Below, in pieces: positions 7,119-14,581 of a DNA stretch of 15,114 nucleotides. Source of the stretch: Bacillota bacterium (GTDB taxonomy: Bacteria; Bacillota; Clostridia; Christensenellales; Aristaeellaceae); the NCBI GenBank assembly GCA_019137115.1, contig JAGVSV010000245.1:1-15114 (forward strand), in the 5' to 3' direction. The first letter of the stretch is position 1; every line of letters starts with the position of its first letter. The notes beneath the pieces were generated by a model. It saw only the letters and a program-made list of their open reading frames with translations. It ran no database searches and was not told the origin of the DNA. The translations under genes and the position numbers were made by a program.

Positions 7119-7158
7119 TGACATGCACTGACATATGCTGACATCAACTGACAAGTTT
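7119..7158. repeat. Four tandem TGACA decamers upstream of the portal gene
   Basis: Four direct repeats with an exact 10-bp period begin at 7119, 7129, 7139 and 7149: TGACATGCAC, TGACATATGC, TGACATCAAC and TGACAAGTTT. The first three share TGACAT, the fourth TGACA. On the minus strand, the direction of the phage cassette, they read (A/T)TGTCA separated by 4 nt. The period places all sites on one face of the helix, as for OmpR/PhoB-type activators. The array ends about 44 bp before the portal ATG. A weak TGT-GATAGC extended -10 candidate (7109-7101) lies between. No consensus -35/-10 pair is seen, so an activator is plausible. Confidence 0.75.
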
Positions 7159-7167
7159 TTTGCGCAC

Positions 7168-7191
7168 AAAAAAAGGCCCGGTTGACGGGCC
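7168..7191 (-). terminator. Leftward intrinsic terminator upstream of the phage cassette
   Basis: On the minus strand, GGCCCG-TCAAC-CGGGCC (7191-7175) forms a 6-bp all-GC hairpin with a 5-nt loop. It is followed immediately by seven T residues (7174-7168). It would stop leftward transcripts arriving from the glycyl-radical operon side, including any read-through from addA, before they enter the phage genes. The same bases contain the -35 box of the rightward promoter. Confidence 0.75.
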
Positions 7192-7211
7192 AAACGGCGG
7201 CATCCTATACT
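7182..7211 (+). promoter_or_regulatory. Sigma-A promoter of the reductase/glycyl-radical operon
   Basis: TTGACG (7182-7187), an 18-bp spacer, then TATACT (7206-7211). Transcription would start near 7218, leaving a leader of about 40 nt. This rules out the in-frame ATG at 7213 as a start and supports 7258. The -35 element sits within the GC hairpin of the leftward terminator. Confidence 0.78.
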
Positions 7212-7257
7212 GATGGGGATGCAGACAGCTTCCCGCCCGACACAGACGAGGACGCAT

Positions 7258-8244
7258 ATGAAACGCATACAAATCCCACACACCGACCTGACGGTATCGC
7301 CCCTGGGGCTGGGCACGGGCAACTACGGCGCGGGCATCTCCATAACGGATGCCGCCCGGCAGATGGACAAGTTCCTGGACGCGGGCGGCAACCTGATCGA
7401 CACCGCGCATGTGTACAACGACTGGGTGCCCGGCCCGCGCGGCCGCAGCGAGATCGTCATTGGCGACTACATCAAAAAGCGCGGCAACCGCAGCCGCATC
7501 GTGCTGTCCACCAAGGGCGCACACCCGCGCCTGGACACGATGCACATCCCGCGCTGCACGCCAAAGGACATCACGCAGGACATCACGGAGAGCCTTGCCA
7601 ACCTCAAAATGGACACCATCGACCTGTACTTTTTGCACCGGGATGACCCCAATGTCCCCATTGCGGACATCGCCGGATGCCTGGAAAATGAGGTGCAAAA
7701 AGGCCGCATCCGGTACTACGGCTGCTCCAACTGGACGCTGAAACGCATGGAGGAGATGGCCGCGCATGCCAGGGAAGCGGGATTAACAGGCTTTGTAGTC
7801 AACCAGACCATGTGGAGCCTGGCGGACGTGACCTTTGACGCCGTGGGGGACAAGACGCTGGTGCCCTTTGACCGCGCAATGTGGGACTACCACCGGGACG
7901 CGGGCATGGCCGCCATGGCGTACACATCCACAGCGGGCGGGTATTTCGCCAAAAAGGCCGCCGGGCGCGATGTGAGCGAACGGCAACAGCGGGTATACGG
8001 CAACCCCGCGAACAAAGTCATCGAACGCGAGCTTGCGCGCATCTCCAATGAAAGCGGGGTGCCCGTGCTGATGCTGACGCTGCTGTATTTCGCCGCGCAG
8101 CCTTTCGCCGCCATCCCTTTGACGAGCTTCTCCAACGAGGAGCAGCTGACCGAAACGCTGGCGTACCTGACGGAGGAATACCCCACGGAACTGGTGGCCG
8201 CGCTGGGCGCGCACAAATTGTTTGTGACGCCCGCAGCGCCGTGA
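7258..8244 (+). CDS. Aldo/keto reductase
   Basis: A 328-residue cytosolic NAD(P)H-dependent oxidoreductase of the aldo/keto reductase superfamily. The catalytic tetrad is visible: Asp48 in NLIDTAHVY, Tyr53, Lys86 in VLSTKGA and His127 in YFLHRDD. The GCSNW strand and the C-terminal PLTSFSNEEQLTETL segment fit the cofactor-binding barrel. The start at 7258 has GAGGA just upstream. It is the first gene of a three-gene unit, with 16 bp to the glycyl radical enzyme. This placement suggests that it reduces (or supplies) the carbonyl compound made or used by that enzyme. An insertion after the tyrosine (DWVPGPRGRSE) may shape the substrate pocket. The substrate cannot be told from sequence. Confidence 0.92.
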   Translation: MKRIQIPHTDLTVSPLGLGTGNYGAGISITDAARQMDKFLDAGGNLIDTAHVYNDWVPGPRGRSEIVIGDYIKKRGNRSRIVLSTKGAHPRLDTMHIPRCTPKDITQDITESLANLKMDTIDLYFLHRDDPNVPIADIAGCLENEVQKGRIRYYGCSNWTLKRMEEMAAHAREAGLTGFVVNQTMWSLADVTFDAVGDKTLVPFDRAMWDYHRDAGMAAMAYTSTAGGYFAKKAAGRDVSERQQRVYGNPANKVIERELARISNESGVPVLMLTLLYFAAQPFAAIPLTSFSNEEQLTETLAYLTEEYPTELVAALGAHKLFVTPAAP

Positions 8245-8260
8245 ACACGGAGGAAATCAA

Positions 8261-10384
8261 ATGACCGTCACCCAACGGCTGCGGGCGGAGATCGAAGCGC
8301 CCATTGCCGGGCGATTTGCGCCGCAGGTGTACCGCGCGGACGGGCTGAGGAACACCACCGCGGCCACGGATGTCGGGCGCCGGGCGGACGGCATCCGGGC
8401 GCTGTTTGCCACGCCCGCGCCGCATCTGTACGAAAACGACTGGATCGCGGGCAGCATCCGGCCGCTATGGACAGCGGCAGGGAAAGACCAAACAAAAAAC
8501 GCCAGCGATGTGGTTGCCGCGTACCCGGAGCGCGGGTTTCTGACCAACGCGGATCACTTTTCGCCGGACTACCGCACCGCGCTGTCGCTGGGGGTGCCGG
8601 GGCTGTCGCGGGGGATCGACCATGCGCTGGCCGCGCACGCGGACAAGCCCGAAAAGGTCGCCACGCTGCGCGCGATGCAGGTCACGCTGGCGGGCCTGCG
8701 CGACCGTCTGACCGCGCACGCGGATGCCTGCGTTGCGCAGAACCCGGCCGGCACCGACGCGCGCCTGGCCTTCATCGCGGACAACTGCCGCGCGCTGGCG
8801 GATCACCCGCCGCGCACCTTCGCTCAGGCGCTGCAACTGGTATGGATGATCCACACCTGCTTTGTATATGAAGGACGGTATGCGATGGCGCTGGGGCGCA
8901 TGGACCAATACCTGTACCCGCTTTATGAAAATGACATCCGCAGCGGCACGCTGACCCCGGCGTTCGCCCAACAACTGCTGGAAAATGTGTTCATCAAGAT
9001 CTATGAGCGCCGCGCGCTGCTGGGCGGCGACGATGTGGTCAACATCGCCATCGGCGGCATGAACAGGCACGGCGAAAGCGAGGTCAACGCGCTCAGCGAT
9101 CTGATCCTTGACGCCGTGTCCGCCTGCCGTGTGCCGGGGCCCAACCTGTCCGCGCGCATCGCGCCCAGCACGCCGGACAATTTCCTGAACGCGTGCCTTA
9201 CGGTCATCGGCACCGGCCTGGGGTACCCTGCGCTGATGAACGACACGGTCAATATCGCCGCGCTGCGCCGGTATGGATATGCCGAGGAGGATATCTACGA
9301 TTATTCGATGGTGGGGTGCATCGAGAACTTCATCACCGGAAAACAGCCGCCGTGGAGCGACGGCCGCTTTGACACGCCGAGGTATTTTGAGTACCTGTTC
9401 AACAACGGCGCAAGCTTTGACGGCAGCACCAGGGGGCTGGATACCGGCCCGGTTCAAGACATCCCCACCATGGCCGCGTTCATGGACTGTTTCGAGCAAC
9501 AACTACTCCACGGCGTTGCGGAATACATGCGGGATTTCCATCAGAAAAACACGCTGCCCGAAGGAGACCTGCGCCCCTCGCCGTTCCTGAGCCTGTTTTG
9601 CGGCGATTGTATCGCGCGGGGGCTGGACATCAACGACGGCGGCAGCGTGTATCCGTCCGTGCACGGCGCGGCGCTGATGGGCGTAGGCACGGTCGCCGAC
9701 GCGCTGGCCGCGGTGGAGCGCGTGGTGTTTGCGGACAAAGCGCTCACTCTGTGCGAGCTGAAAGAGGCGCTGCTGCTCAATTTCGAGGGCAAGGAGGATG
9801 TGCGCCAGATGTTGTTGCACGCGCCCAAATATGGAAACAACGACCCGTTTGTGGACAAGTACGCGGTGTGGTTTGTGGATTTCCTGTCCGACGCCTTTGA
9901 CCAGCACAAAACGCCCGACGGCGGCGGTATCTATGTGGCGATGGCCGCCAACACCAGCAACATCTATGCTGGGCAGCGGATTGGCGCAACGCCCGACGGC
10001 CGGAAGGCCGGGCAGCCGCTGTCGGACGCGGCGTCGCCCTCCTACGGGCGGGACGTGAACGGCCCCACGGCGGTGATCCACAGCGTCACCAGGCCCGACT
10101 ACACGCGCGTGGCGTGCGGCACGGTGATCAACCAGAAGTTTTCGCCGTCCATGTTTGAGGATGAGAAGCGTGCGAAGCTGCTGCGCCTGATCCGTGTGTA
10201 CTTTGACAAGGGCGGGCAGGAGCTGCAGATCAACGCGACGCTGCCGGAGACCTTGCGCGACGCGATGGCGCGCCCGGACATGCACCGCGACCTGGTGGTG
10301 CGCGTGTCCGGTTTTTCGGCGTTCTTTGTCACGCTGGACAAGGCGGTGCAGGAAGACATCCTGCAGCGCACACAGCAGGGGTAA
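8261..10384 (+). CDS. Glycyl radical enzyme (pyruvate formate-lyase superfamily), substrate unknown
   Basis: A 707-residue oxygen-sensitive radical enzyme. The C-terminal radical loop is RVSGFSAFFVTL, with the radical-bearing glycine at about 684 (the usual form is RVAGYSAYF). The finger loop is YSMVGCIENF, with the thiyl cysteine at 353 and a glutamate at 355. The single Cys followed two residues later by Glu is the pattern of dehydratase and C-N lyase members such as glycerol dehydratase, CutC and HypD. Formate-lyases carry paired cysteines instead. Asn replaces the Pro or Thr often found after that Glu, so it falls outside the characterised groups I can recall. The start has GGAGG 9 nt upstream. 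Its stop overlaps the activase start by one base (TAATG). The gene looks intact. I infer an elimination reaction yielding an aldehyde or ketone for the neighbouring reductase. Confidence 0.9.
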   Translation: MTVTQRLRAEIEAPIAGRFAPQVYRADGLRNTTAATDVGRRADGIRALFATPAPHLYENDWIAGSIRPLWTAAGKDQTKNASDVVAAYPERGFLTNADHFSPDYRTALSLGVPGLSRGIDHALAAHADKPEKVATLRAMQVTLAGLRDRLTAHADACVAQNPAGTDARLAFIADNCRALADHPPRTFAQALQLVWMIHTCFVYEGRYAMALGRMDQYLYPLYENDIRSGTLTPAFAQQLLENVFIKIYERRALLGGDDVVNIAIGGMNRHGESEVNALSDLILDAVSACRVPGPNLSARIAPSTPDNFLNACLTVIGTGLGYPALMNDTVNIAALRRYGYAEEDIYDYSMVGCIENFITGKQPPWSDGRFDTPRYFEYLFNNGASFDGSTRGLDTGPVQDIPTMAAFMDCFEQQLLHGVAEYMRDFHQKNTLPEGDLRPSPFLSLFCGDCIARGLDINDGGSVYPSVHGAALMGVGTVADALAAVERVVFADKALTLCELKEALLLNFEGKEDVRQMLLHAPKYGNNDPFVDKYAVWFVDFLSDAFDQHKTPDGGGIYVAMAANTSNIYAGQRIGATPDGRKAGQPLSDAASPSYGRDVNGPTAVIHSVTRPDYTRVACGTVINQKFSPSMFEDEKRAKLLRLIRVYFDKGGQELQINATLPETLRDAMARPDMHRDLVVRVSGFSAFFVTLDKAVQEDILQRTQQG

Positions 10385-11004
10385 TGACGCTCAACGTATC
10401 GCACATCCAGTATTTTTCCGTGGGCGACGGGCCGGGCATCCGCACCACGGTGTTTTTGAAGGGCTGCAACCTGCGCTGCCCCTGGTGCCACAACCCGGAA
10501 ACGCTGGCCGAAGCGCCGCAGACGCTGTGCTACGCGCAGACCGGCATGTGCGTATCATCCGGCCGACAGATGACGGCGGAGGATGTTGTGGACGCGGTGC
10601 TGGCTGACCTGGCCTTTTATGCGCCTGATGGCGGCGTCACGGTCAGCGGCGGGGAGCCCATGCCGGACGCGGCGGCGTACCGGGAGGTGATCGGCGGCGA
10701 TCTTGACCTTGTTTTGTCCAACATCAACCGGCTGGTTGCGTCCGGCGCGCACGTGCGCGCCCGCGTGCCGATCATCCCCGGCTTCAACGACCGCGCGGAC
10801 GCCTGCCAACAGATGGCCGACCTGCTGGCATCCTGCGGCGTGCGTGCCGTCGATCTCCTGCCGTTTCACCGGCTGGGCAGCGGCAAATACCGGGCGTTGA
10901 ACCTTCCCTACGCCTATGAAACCGTATGCCCGCCCTCGGGCGAAGCCATGCGCGCGCTGGCCGCGGTTTTCGCGCCGCGCTTTGCGGCGCGCATCGAAAC
11001 CTGA
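10384..11004 (+). CDS. Glycyl-radical-enzyme activating protein, miniature and internally shortened
   Basis: A radical-SAM protein that would install the glycyl radical on the upstream enzyme. The CxxxCxxC cluster motif is present (Cys28, 32, 35 in GCNLRCPWCHNPE), preceded by GDGPGIRTTVF, and GGEP lies at 89-92. The C-terminal part is recognisable (VRARVPIIPGFND, then LLPFHRLGSGKY). At 206 residues it is well below the 240-310 of the family. The ferredoxin-like insert after CHNPE is absent; only a C-x6-C remnant (Cys49, Cys56) is left. After GGEP, about 50 residues that normally carry the DT(N/C)G and D-x-K SAM-binding strands are missing, and the chain jumps to DAAAYREVIGGDLDLVLSNI. The frame is open. 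It may be a damaged gene or a highly reduced activase; activity is doubtful. Confidence 0.85.
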   Translation: MTLNVSHIQYFSVGDGPGIRTTVFLKGCNLRCPWCHNPETLAEAPQTLCYAQTGMCVSSGRQMTAEDVVDAVLADLAFYAPDGGVTVSGGEPMPDAAAYREVIGGDLDLVLSNINRLVASGAHVRARVPIIPGFNDRADACQQMADLLASCGVRAVDLLPFHRLGSGKYRALNLPYAYETVCPPSGEAMRALAAVFAPRFAARIET

Positions 11005-14000
11005 TCAGCCTTGCGGGGGTTCCTCGCGCCTGCGCGCGTACTCATCCAGCGAGATGGGCCTGTCCTCCTCAACCCGCCACGCCGTGTGGCGGGACAGGGA
11101 ATACAGGTATGCGTCCTTGACCGGCAGACCGGTGATTTCGCGCATCGCGCGCATGTACCAGCGCATCTGGTCTCGGTATTTGTCCATGATGCCGTCCCGG
11201 TCGTCCGGATCGGTTTTGTAATCCATCAGTACCCAGGCGTTGCCCTCCGCAAGGCAGCAGTCAATCACCCCTTGCAGAAGGAAATTGCCCTCGGTTTTCA
11301 ATGTGAACGACCACTCGCGCTCCACGCGGTCGGCGCTCAGCACCCGCACGCCCAGCGAGCTTTCAAAGAACCCCGCGATCGCGCGGACATCGGCCGCGCC
11401 ACGCTCCTCCGGCGTCAATATATCCTTGCCCGCCAGCACATCCAGCCCTTCGCGCACCGCGTCCACCAGCGCCTCGCCGGTTTTGCCCCGCAACGCGTCC
11501 AGCGACAGGCCCGACAGCGCCTTGTGCGCGGCGATACCGCGTTCCGCGCCCGTCATGCGCTTTTTCTGCCCCAGCACCGGCAGCGCCATCGGCGGCTGCT
11601 GCAACTGGCGCAGGCGGCGCTTAATCTCCGGCGTTTCTTCCTCAATGTCGCCCGCGCGCGCGCTTTCCAGCAGCGCGGTGACCGATATTTTTTGCAGCGC
11701 GGCGGACACCCTGGGCAGCGGCACGAAGGGGGACGGGGTGGTGGGCTTGTCCGGCCACGGCGGGCGCTCCGGCCGCGCGGCAGCGCGCGGCAGCACGAAC
11801 GCGTCGGCGCTGCGCCAGCGGATGTCCCACACGCTGCCGCCGGGCGCGGTCCAAATCGCGTCCTCGCCTGTTTCCAGCGCCGGCCACAGGGCGTTGCCCA
11901 CCCAGTCCATCATCGAGCGGGCGGAACCGGCGGCGTAATCGCCCGCCGGCAGCGACCACTGCCGCATGCTGGCGGGCAATGAGCGCGGCGCGGCCAGCAG
12001 GATCAGGTCCGCGTGCATCATCGCCCGGCCCGAGAACGTCAGATGCGTGATGCGCTTTTCCTCGTCGCGCAGGCGCAGCGACAGCCCCAGCGCCGGGCCG
12101 CATTGCAACAGCTCGCCCTGGGACGCCATCCGGAACACCCGCGACATGCCCGGCAAAAACACAATCGGGAACTCCAGCCCCTTGGATTTGTGGATGGTCA
12201 ATATGCGCACCACGTCCTCATCCTCGCCCAGGGTGGCCGCCGACGCGCCGTCCTCGCGCTTGCGCGCGTCGCTGACGCGCTGCAAAAAGCCGCTCAGGCT
12301 CATGGACGGCCCCAGGTTCATCGCCCGCTCGCACAGCAGGCGCAGGTTGGCCCGGCGCAGCTCGCCCGCGGGCAGCGCCCCCGCGCGGGCGTACAGGCCC
12401 GATGCGCGTAGGAAGTACCGCAAAAAGGTCTCCACGGACATGTTCTGCGATTTGAACCGCCATTCCTTCAGCTGCTGCGCGGCGCGGGTGACCTTGTCAT
12501 CCTTGCCGACCAGGTTGGCAAACGCCTGGTAAAACGGCACATCGCCGGACGGCGTGGCCGCGCGGATATAGCCCAGGTCGACATGCGAAAAGCCCAGGCA
12601 CGGCGTGCTCAGCGCCGCCATCAGCGGGACATCCTGCATCGGGTTGTCCAGCACCTTGAGGATATTGAGGACATCGTCCACCTCGCGCAGGTCGAAATAC
12701 TGCGCGCCCGCGTCGCTGAACGTGGGGATGCCCGCGTCGGTCAGGATCCGCGCCACCTGGTCGGCGCGCCCGGCCACGCTGCGCATCAGCACCACCATGT
12801 CGCGCCAGGCCACCTGCCGCGGGCCGTCCTTGTCGGTCATCATGGTGCCGTGCAGTTCCTTCATTCGATCGGCCATCAGCCGCGCTTCCCACACCAAATT
12901 GCCGCCCAGATCAACGCCGCTTTCGCTGTCCTCGCCGGGTAGGGCGTCGTCGGTTTCGGGTTCCTCCGGCTCCGCAGCAGCCGCTGTCAGCAGGTGCAGC
13001 TCCACCGGCGGGTCGCCCGTCGTGTCCGGCTCCCGGCGCAGCGCGGCGTCCTCGTCATAGGTAATCTCGGTCACGTCCCGGCGCATCGCGCCTTCAAACA
13101 CGCGGTTGACAGCCCTTAGAATATTCGTGCGGCTGCGGAAGTTCTGGCTTAATACGATCAGCCGTTGTGGCGCGTCCTCGGGCTTTTCAAACGCCTCGTA
13201 CTTGCGCAGGAACAAGCCTGGATCGGCCAGGCGGAAGCGGTAGATGCTCTGCTTGACATCACCCACCATGAACAGGTCGGCCTTGTCCCGCAGGCGGTCG
13301 ATGATGGCTTCCTGGATGCGGGAAATGTCCTGGTATTCGTCCACAAACACTGCGTCCAGCGATTCCGCCACGTCGCGCCCGGCCAGCGGGTTCTTCAATG
13401 CCTGCAACGCCAGATGCTCCAGGTCGTTGTAGTCCCACAGGCGCTGGCGGCGCTTCAGGTGGCCGTAGGCTTCGTGCAGCTGCACCGCCAGCGCGCACAG
13501 CGCGCGCAGGGAGGGCAGGGTAAAGGCCATCTGGTCGATCCATACCTGCGCTTGCGCGTCATCTTTGGGCAGCATGTCGCACACGGTGCGGATCAGTTTC
13601 TTGACGCCCTCGCGCCGCTGCTTGAACGCCTCGTTGAGCGCCGGGTCCTCGCTCTCGTCGGCTCTGGCGCGCGACAGCGGCTGGAACGCGGGGTCCAGCT
13701 GCGCGGGCAGACGCCCGGAAAGCGTCAGTTCCTCGATCAACAGGTCGGCCATGTCGCCGTCCACCCGCGCGTTGTTCAGGTACCGGAGGGGCCCGCCCGG
13801 CATCTGGGCGATATGGATGCATTCATCCGCCAGCTGCCGCGCGCCGGACAGCAAAAGCAGCGCCTCATGCCGCGTCACCCGGTACCAGATGTGGTCGGGC
13901 AATTCATCAAGCGTGGGCAGCGTTTGCTGGCTCTCCAGCCACGTCCACGGGTCGTCCTGGGACATTAAAAACGTATACAGCTTGCTCAGCGCGGCTACGA

Positions 14001-14487
14001 TGTCGGTGTCCGGATAGTGGTCGATCAGCTCCTGCCCGTCCGCGCCGGGGGATTCATACAGCGCGTCCACGGTGGTTTTCATCGCCTCTTCCATCAGGCG
14101 GCGCGTCTGCCCGGTGTCATCCACGCGGGACATGGGGTCGACCCCGGCGGCCTGGAAGTGCCGCTTGACCACCTTGGCGCAGTAGGCGTGCAGCGTGGAA
14201 ATATCCGCAGACGACAGCAGCGCGTACTGCTGCCGCAGATGGGCGCTGCCGCCCGCCTCCCTGGCAATGGCGGCCTCCAGGCGTTCGCGCATCTCGGCGG
14301 ACGCCGCGCGCGTAAAGGTGATGATCAGCATGCGCTCGATGCTCATCCCGTTGCGCAATTTGTCCATGATGCGCTCGATGAGCACCGAGGTCTTGCCCGA
14401 CCCGGCCGCGGCGCTGACCAGAATGTCGCGGTTGTCGGCGGTGATGGCGCGGCGTTGCGCCGGCGTCCAGTTGGTTCTGTTGCTCAT
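11005..14487 (-). CDS. addA: ATP-dependent helicase/nuclease subunit A (AddA), lacking helicase motif VI
   Basis: A 1160-residue subunit that, with AddB, resects double-strand breaks to start recombination. Seen: Walker A AAAGSGKTS (Lys32), Walker B VDEYQD (382-387), the QSIYRFR and NFRSR motifs, and motif V TIHKSKGLEF (His766). The RecB-type nuclease motifs QGVID and DYKTD (1089-1093) are also present. Odd point: after RITHLTFSGRAM (about residue 823) the chain runs straight to MHADLILLAAPRS. Relatives have about 25 more residues there, including motif VI (LYVALTRA) with its arginine finger. The frame is open, but helicase activity would probably be lost. No Shine-Dalgarno precedes the ATG, and TAAAAT lies 9 bp upstream. 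No addB adjoins it, although the two are usually an operon. Its stop abuts the activase stop (TGATCA). Confidence 0.92.
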   Translation of the reverse strand: MSNRTNWTPAQRRAITADNRDILVSAAAGSGKTSVLIERIMDKLRNGMSIERMLIITFTRAASAEMRERLEAAIAREAGGSAHLRQQYALLSSADISTLHAYCAKVVKRHFQAAGVDPMSRVDDTGQTRRLMEEAMKTTVDALYESPGADGQELIDHYPDTDIVAALSKLYTFLMSQDDPWTWLESQQTLPTLDELPDHIWYRVTRHEALLLLSGARQLADECIHIAQMPGGPLRYLNNARVDGDMADLLIEELTLSGRLPAQLDPAFQPLSRARADESEDPALNEAFKQRREGVKKLIRTVCDMLPKDDAQAQVWIDQMAFTLPSLRALCALAVQLHEAYGHLKRRQRLWDYNDLEHLALQALKNPLAGRDVAESLDAVFVDEYQDISRIQEAIIDRLRDKADLFMVGDVKQSIYRFRLADPGLFLRKYEAFEKPEDAPQRLIVLSQNFRSRTNILRAVNRVFEGAMRRDVTEITYDEDAALRREPDTTGDPPVELHLLTAAAAEPEEPETDDALPGEDSESGVDLGGNLVWEARLMADRMKELHGTMMTDKDGPRQVAWRDMVVLMRSVAGRADQVARILTDAGIPTFSDAGAQYFDLREVDDVLNILKVLDNPMQDVPLMAALSTPCLGFSHVDLGYIRAATPSGDVPFYQAFANLVGKDDKVTRAAQQLKEWRFKSQNMSVETFLRYFLRASGLYARAGALPAGELRRANLRLLCERAMNLGPSMSLSGFLQRVSDARKREDGASAATLGEDEDVVRILTIHKSKGLEFPIVFLPGMSRVFRMASQGELLQCGPALGLSLRLRDEEKRITHLTFSGRAMMHADLILLAAPRSLPASMRQWSLPAGDYAAGSARSMMDWVGNALWPALETGEDAIWTAPGGSVWDIRWRSADAFVLPRAAARPERPPWPDKPTTPSPFVPLPRVSAALQKISVTALLESARAGDIEEETPEIKRRLRQLQQPPMALPVLGQKKRMTGAERGIAAHKALSGLSLDALRGKTGEALVDAVREGLDVLAGKDILTPEERGAADVRAIAGFFESSLGVRVLSADRVEREWSFTLKTEGNFLLQGVIDCCLAEGNAWVLMDYKTDPDDRDGIMDKYRDQMRWYMRAMREITGLPVKDAYLYSLSRHTAWRVEEDRPISLDEYARRREEPPQG

Positions 14488-14496
14488 AGTGGGTTC

Positions 14497-14502
14497 ATTT
14501 TA
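14497..14502 (-). promoter_or_regulatory. Possible -10 element for addA (leaderless transcript)
   Basis: TAAAAT on the minus strand lies only 9 bp before the addA ATG, and no ribosome binding site is present in that gap. The -35 region is poor (TGGGCA at 18 bp). If it is used, the mRNA would start within about 2 nt of the start codon. Confidence 0.4.
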
Positions 14503-14530
14503 CCATGAATGCCGCCGTTCTGCCCATGTT

Positions 14531-14559
14531 TTGACGCGGCCGGGCACGCGCTGTACACT
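14531..14559 (+). promoter_or_regulatory. Sigma-A promoter of the ABC ATPase gene
   Basis: TTGACG (14531-14536), 17 bp, TACACT (14554-14559). Transcription would begin near 14566, with AGGAGG at 14571-14576 and the ATG at 14582, leaving a leader of about 16 nt. The promoter is divergent from addA. Confidence 0.8.
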
Positions 14560-14581
14560 GCGGCGTGGTCAGGAGGTTTGT

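Noticed and set aside
7119..7158. CRISPR-like or replication-origin iteron array
   Set aside because: Units are only 10 bp with no unique spacers, and there is no replication protein gene or AT-rich unwinding region nearby. A promoter-proximal regulator site fits better.
7213..7257. N-terminal extension of the aldo/keto reductase from the ATG at 7213
   Set aside because: That ATG lies two bases after the -10 box and before the expected transcript start. The ATG at 7258 has a ribosome binding site and matches the usual family N-terminus.
8465..9502. 345-codon open frame on the minus strand
   Set aside because: Antisense to the glycyl radical enzyme, which carries full catalytic motifs.
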